DNA of 9,233 nucleotides. It comes from JAGLCW01 sp964422555. GTDB lineage: Bacteria; Caldisericota; Caldisericia; UBA6126. Below the pieces are notes generated by a model, which did not search any database, had not been told where the DNA came from, and worked only from the letters and a program-made list of their open reading frames with translations. Shown here piece by piece: positions 6,483 to 9,233 of this stretch. Position 1 is the stretch's first letter; every line of letters starts with the position of its first letter. The translations under genes were made by a program, and so were the position numbers. The stretch lies in the NCBI GenBank assembly GCA_964422555.1, contig CAYRBR010000058.1, positions 1-9,233 of the forward strand. The letters run 5' to 3'.

Positions 6483-7234
6483 TGAATTTAACCAGTTTCA
6501 CGATTCATCCTTCTGAGCTATTACTAGAAGCACTAAAAAAAATTGAACAGAACCGAAAAGGATTTCTGGTAGTTGTTTCGCCAGATGATTTATTCCTGGG
6601 AACTCTTACCGATGGGGATGTACGAAGGGCTTTTATAAAAGGTGTGCAGGTGCACGATCTGGTGGAGAAGGTATATGCTAAAAATGCAGAAAAAGTATGT
6701 TTGGAAGATGGATTTCATAGAATTATAGAATTGTTTAAAAGTCCAAAGATTAAATTTCTTCCCATTTTGGATACAAACGGACGACTGCTGAATATTATTA
6801 CGAAAGCAAACATGCATGTTGTTTTGTTGGGAGATATTCCGTTTGATATTCATTTCCCCTTTCTGGAATTAGATGACAGTACACTGGAACACGAATTGTT
6901 TCCAAGACCTTGGGGTTTGTACAAAACTACCTTTCTGAACGAATACTCACAGTCAAAAATAATTAAAGTAAACCCAAACGGTGTGCTAAGTTTGCAGGAA
7001 CACAAGCACCGAGAAGAGTATTGGATTGTCATTAGTGGTACAGGAGAAGCTACCGTTGGAGAATCGGTTAAGCACATTGAAGCAGGTAGTTTTGTATATA
7101 TACCAAAAGGTTGCAGGCATCGACTTCGTAATACTTCTGACAGGAAAGCACTACTGATAGCAGAAGTACAACTGGGAGATTATTTTGGAGAAGACGATAT
7201 TTTGCGATATGAAGATGAGTACGAAAGAGTATAG
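6482..7234 (+). CDS. CBS-domain pair fused to a type II phosphomannose isomerase-like cupin
   Basis: A 250-residue soluble protein whose ATG overlaps the preceding TAA by one base. Residues about 6-115 are two CBS motifs. The first includes FLGTLTDGDVRRAF (38-51), the arrangement seen in KpsF/GutQ and in PtmE-type CBS-nucleotidyltransferases, and probably binds an adenine or other nucleotide. Residues about 140-248 match the C-terminal cupin of ManC/type II phosphomannose isomerase: RPWGLY (142-147), LSLQEHKHREEYW (169-181), SGTGEATVG, YIPKGCRHRL (206-215), EVQLGDYFGEDDI. His174, His176, Glu179 and His213 are the expected metal ligands. The GDP-mannose pyrophosphorylase half of ManC is absent. 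In this operon it could interconvert fructose 6-phosphate and mannose 6-phosphate to feed the synthase, with the CBS pair sensing nucleotide state. Isomerase activity is inferred; a 3,4-ketoisomerase or purely binding cupin is possible. Confidence 0.8.
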   Translation: MNLTSFTIHPSELLLEALKKIEQNRKGFLVVVSPDDLFLGTLTDGDVRRAFIKGVQVHDLVEKVYAKNAEKVCLEDGFHRIIELFKSPKIKFLPILDTNGRLLNIITKANMHVVLLGDIPFDIHFPFLELDDSTLEHELFPRPWGLYKTTFLNEYSQSKIIKVNPNGVLSLQEHKHREEYWIVISGTGEATVGESVKHIEAGSFVYIPKGCRHRLRNTSDRKALLIAEVQLGDYFGEDDILRYEDEYERV

Positions 7235-7244
7235 CAATTGCTAG

Positions 7245-7280
7245 AAAACTACTAACCCTCAAAATACTAGTGTTTTTTTT
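7245..7280 (+). terminator. Weak candidate intrinsic terminator after the operon
   Basis: AAAAC-T-ACTA (7245-7254) can pair with TAGTGTTTT (7268-7276), a nine-pair stem with one bulged T and a 13-base loop, followed by more T (7277-7280). The stem is AT-rich and thus weak, and the T run abuts the next ribosome site (AGGAGG 7282-7287). Partial termination or read-through into the next gene are both possible. Confidence 0.25.
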
Positions 7281-7294
7281 CAGGAGGAAGCGAA

Positions 7295-7933
7295 ATGACA
7301 GTGAATAAAATGTCTATCTTTTCTTTACCCCGTTTAGAGGCAGTGGCAGATGGAATTTTTGCTATTATTATTACCATTATGGTACTTGGGCTAGATGTGC
7401 CTACGTTACCTGCTGGTGCTACTAGTATGGATTTGTACCATGCTTTAAGCGGTTTGTTACCTCAGGTGTTGTCGTATAGTATTTCGTTTTACCTGGTTGC
7501 CCAGTTTTGGTTATCGAATAATCAGCAACTGAAAATGTGTGAACACACGAATCGAAAGCACATTATGGTTGTGTTTATGTATATGTTTTTTGTTTCGTTT
7601 ATTCCTTTTACTACCTCTTTGGTGGGGGATTATTCGGATCTATCCCTGGCAGTAGCCATGTTTCATTTTAATGTTGTTCTAATTTCTATCGCTTCCTGGG
7701 TTTTGTGGACGTTTGATTCTCATACAAAACACATTTTATCACCCAAAATAAGTGCCAGTACTATTCGGTATGAAAGTGTAGTACGTTTGTATCGCATTTT
7801 TGTGCCAGCTCTGGGTATGGTATTTTGCCTGTGGTTTCCTATGTACAGCTATTTTGTTTATTTTCTAATGGGCATTGGTGTGAATATCATTCGCAAACAA
7901 TTTCCAACTGCTCATTCAGAGACTTTAGACTAA
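7295..7933 (+). CDS. TMEM175-family (DUF1211) putative potassium channel
   Basis: A 212-residue hydrophobic protein, starting at ATG 7295 seven bases after AGGAGG (7282-7287). Its length and roughly six predicted membrane helices match bacterial TMEM175 proteins, which assemble as tetramers and conduct potassium. Helix 1 carries RLEAVADGIFAIIITIMVL (from Arg13), corresponding to the family signature RxxxFSD followed by GxxAIxxTLL. Here the FSD becomes VAD: Phe and Ser are replaced while Arg13 and Asp19 remain. Later segments (YSISFYLVAQFWLSNNQQ, then a basic loop TNRKH) fit the family fold. It lies 60 bases after the nonulosonate operon, and a weak terminator may separate them. It converges with the pyrophosphatase gene, overlapping by four bases. 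A role in that sugar pathway is not suggested. The family call is firm, but channel activity is not shown. Confidence 0.78.
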   Translation: MTVNKMSIFSLPRLEAVADGIFAIIITIMVLGLDVPTLPAGATSMDLYHALSGLLPQVLSYSISFYLVAQFWLSNNQQLKMCEHTNRKHIMVVFMYMFFVSFIPFTTSLVGDYSDLSLAVAMFHFNVVLISIASWVLWTFDSHTKHILSPKISASTIRYESVVRLYRIFVPALGMVFCLWFPMYSYFVYFLMGIGVNIIRKQFPTAHSETLD

Positions 7934-9233
7934 AACAAATGGAGCACCTTAAACACAGATACAGATATAAGAGCAGTAATAGACATAATTTTTATGAGAA
8001 TATCCAGAGAAGGTCCTACGGTGTCTTTTAGCGAATCGCCTACCGTGTCACCTATTACAGCAGCTTTATGAGCATCAGAGCCTTTGCATTCCCCTTCTAC
8101 TTCTCCTGCTTCAATGCGTTTTTTGGCGTTGTCCCAGGAACCACCTGAATTCGCACAAAAAATAGCCAGCATAATACCACTAAGTGTAGTGCCAAATAGA
8201 ATCCCGCCTACAAAATTTGGTCCAAGTAAGAAGCCAGCAACAATAGGAACAGCAACTGCAATAACAATTGGTATACGAATTTGCCGCAATGCTCCCTGTG
8301 TACTAATTTCTATACACTTTTTGGAGTTGGCTTTTGCTTTTCCTTCCATTAATCCTGGAATTTCTCTGAATTGCCTTCGAACTTCATGCACCATTTTATT
8401 GGCAGCATTTACTACGGCATCTATAAGGTAAGCGCTTAAGAAAACGGGAAACGCTCCTCCAAAAATTGCTCCTGTAATGGTGCGTGGCTCTATTATATTA
8501 AGAGTTAAAATAGTGTCTAAGTGTCCAATCCCCACATCGAGTGGTCCTAGTTGTGCGTAAATATAAGAAGCAAATAAAGCTAAGGCTGCTAAAGCTGCAG
8601 ATCCAATAGCAAAGCCTTTTCCTACTGCTGCTGTTGTGTTGCCAACAGAATCTAATGTATCGGTTATATCGCGAACATCGGGTTCTAACCCAGCCATTTG
8701 GGCAATACCCCCTGCGTTATCTGCAATGGGCCCAAAAGAATCAATGGTTACTGTGGTGGCTACAAAAGAGAGCATTCCTAATGCGGCCATGGCTACGCCC
8801 TATACTCCTGCCACTTTGTAAGAGGCCAGAATGCCAACAGCTCACAGCGAAACGGTAACTAGAACGCTTTTCATTCCTAGCGCTAGTCCTTTTGTAATAA
8901 GAATGGATACCCCGCCTTTACTGAAGTTGGAAAGTTCTTTGGTAGGAGACAGCTTCTCGCTGGTATAATATTCGGCTGTGAAACCAATTAAGATTCCTGT
9001 AACAATTCCAACGGAAGCAGCTATCCAAGGGGAAACAATTCCAAATGTAAAATGTAGATTCTGTAGCTCTGCGGGTGTAATGTGAGACAAATTGAACCAA
9101 GAAAAAAGAAATGTAAAAACAAGGGTTAAACTAGATGATATCAACAGGCAAATGTTTAATTCTTTCTGTGGAGTCTTAATTTTCTTTTTCTGCAGAATGT
9201 ACACAATGCCAATAAGAGAAGATGCTAGCCCTA
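7930..9233 (-). pseudogene. hppA: Membrane-bound pyrophosphatase, C-terminal part, interrupted by two in-frame stops (5' end beyond window)
   Basis: One minus-strand frame runs from the right edge to TAG at 7932-7930, about 430 codons. It encodes the C-terminal two-thirds or so of an ion-translocating membrane pyrophosphatase, which couples PPi hydrolysis to H+ or Na+ export. Recognisable blocks are IGFTAEYYTSEK, FGPIADNAGGIAQMAG, GNTTAAVGKGFAIGSAAL, VRRQFREIPGLMEGKAK, SGGSWDNAKK and GSDAHKAAVIGDTVGD. Ala (8631-8629) and Gly (8622-8620) in the GNTTAAVG block are those of the K+-dependent class; K+-independent enzymes have Lys and Thr. H+ versus Na+ specificity depends on residues outside the window. 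The frame is broken by TGA (8844-8842) and TAG (8802-8800). The TAG replaces a residue that is normally Tyr in xGLYGIAxAAxGML. No frameshift is needed, since homology continues in phase. No ribosome site supports restart at ATG 8790. Stops within membrane helices should abolish the enzyme, unless they are sequencing errors. Confidence 0.85.

Noticed and set aside
7930..8790. Independent 286-residue short pyrophosphatase starting at ATG 8790
   Set aside because: No ribosome site lies at a usable distance, and homology continues in the same frame upstream of the stops, so this is a fragment of one interrupted gene.
8800..8844. Selenocysteine insertion or genetic code reassignment explaining the TGA and TAG
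   Set aside because: TAG, TGA and TAA all serve as ordinary stops in this window, and the TAG position is normally Tyr. I saw no insertion hairpin signal, and recoding of two different stops is improbable.
8084..8858. Plus-strand frames opposite the pyrophosphatase gene
   Set aside because: They mirror conserved membrane pyrophosphatase codons on the minus strand and have no homology of their own.

Overview
This is an AT-rich bacterial window. Strong Shine-Dalgarno sequences (GGAGG, AAGGAG, AGGAGG) at 4 to 7 bases from most starts argue against Bacteroidetes-type translation signals and suit a low-GC Firmicutes-like or spirochaete-like bacterium. The sequence alone does not fix the phylum. 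No rRNA, tRNA, CRISPR, transposase or phage gene was recognised.

Layout: (1) At the left edge, on the minus strand, is a secreted HExxH metallopeptidase-like protein (DUF4932 type) followed by fibronectin type III repeats. Its C-terminus is outside the window. (2) A 231-base divergent intergenic region (1725-1955) holds a very good minus-strand promoter and a weaker plus-strand one. (3) A tightly packed plus-strand operon (1956-7234) has five genes: a DUF115/MptE-like (Maf-related) putative glycosyltransferase, a Wzx-type flippase, a NANS-type sialic/KDN acid synthase without a SAF domain, a CMP-nonulosonate synthetase fused to a KdsC-like HAD phosphatase, and a CBS-pair protein fused to a type II phosphomannose isomerase cupin. 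(4) A TMEM175-like membrane protein lies at 7295-7933. (5) A convergent minus-strand gene for the C-terminal part of a membrane-bound, K+-dependent-type pyrophosphatase carries two in-frame stop codons 42 bases apart and runs off the right edge.

The central operon reads as a compact 9-phosphate nonulosonic acid pathway. The cupin would make mannose 6-phosphate, the NANS-like enzyme would condense it with PEP to KDN-9-phosphate, the HAD domain would dephosphorylate it, and the cytidylyltransferase domain would make CMP-KDN. The DUF115 protein is the candidate transferase and the flippase would export the glycan. The HAD domain carries the Glu/Arg/Lys set reported for Bacteroides KDN-9-P phosphatase BT1713 at the same spacing. 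No UDP-GlcNAc 2-epimerase or ManNAc kinase is visible, which favours KDN over Neu5Ac. This is an inference from sequence and would need biochemical proof.
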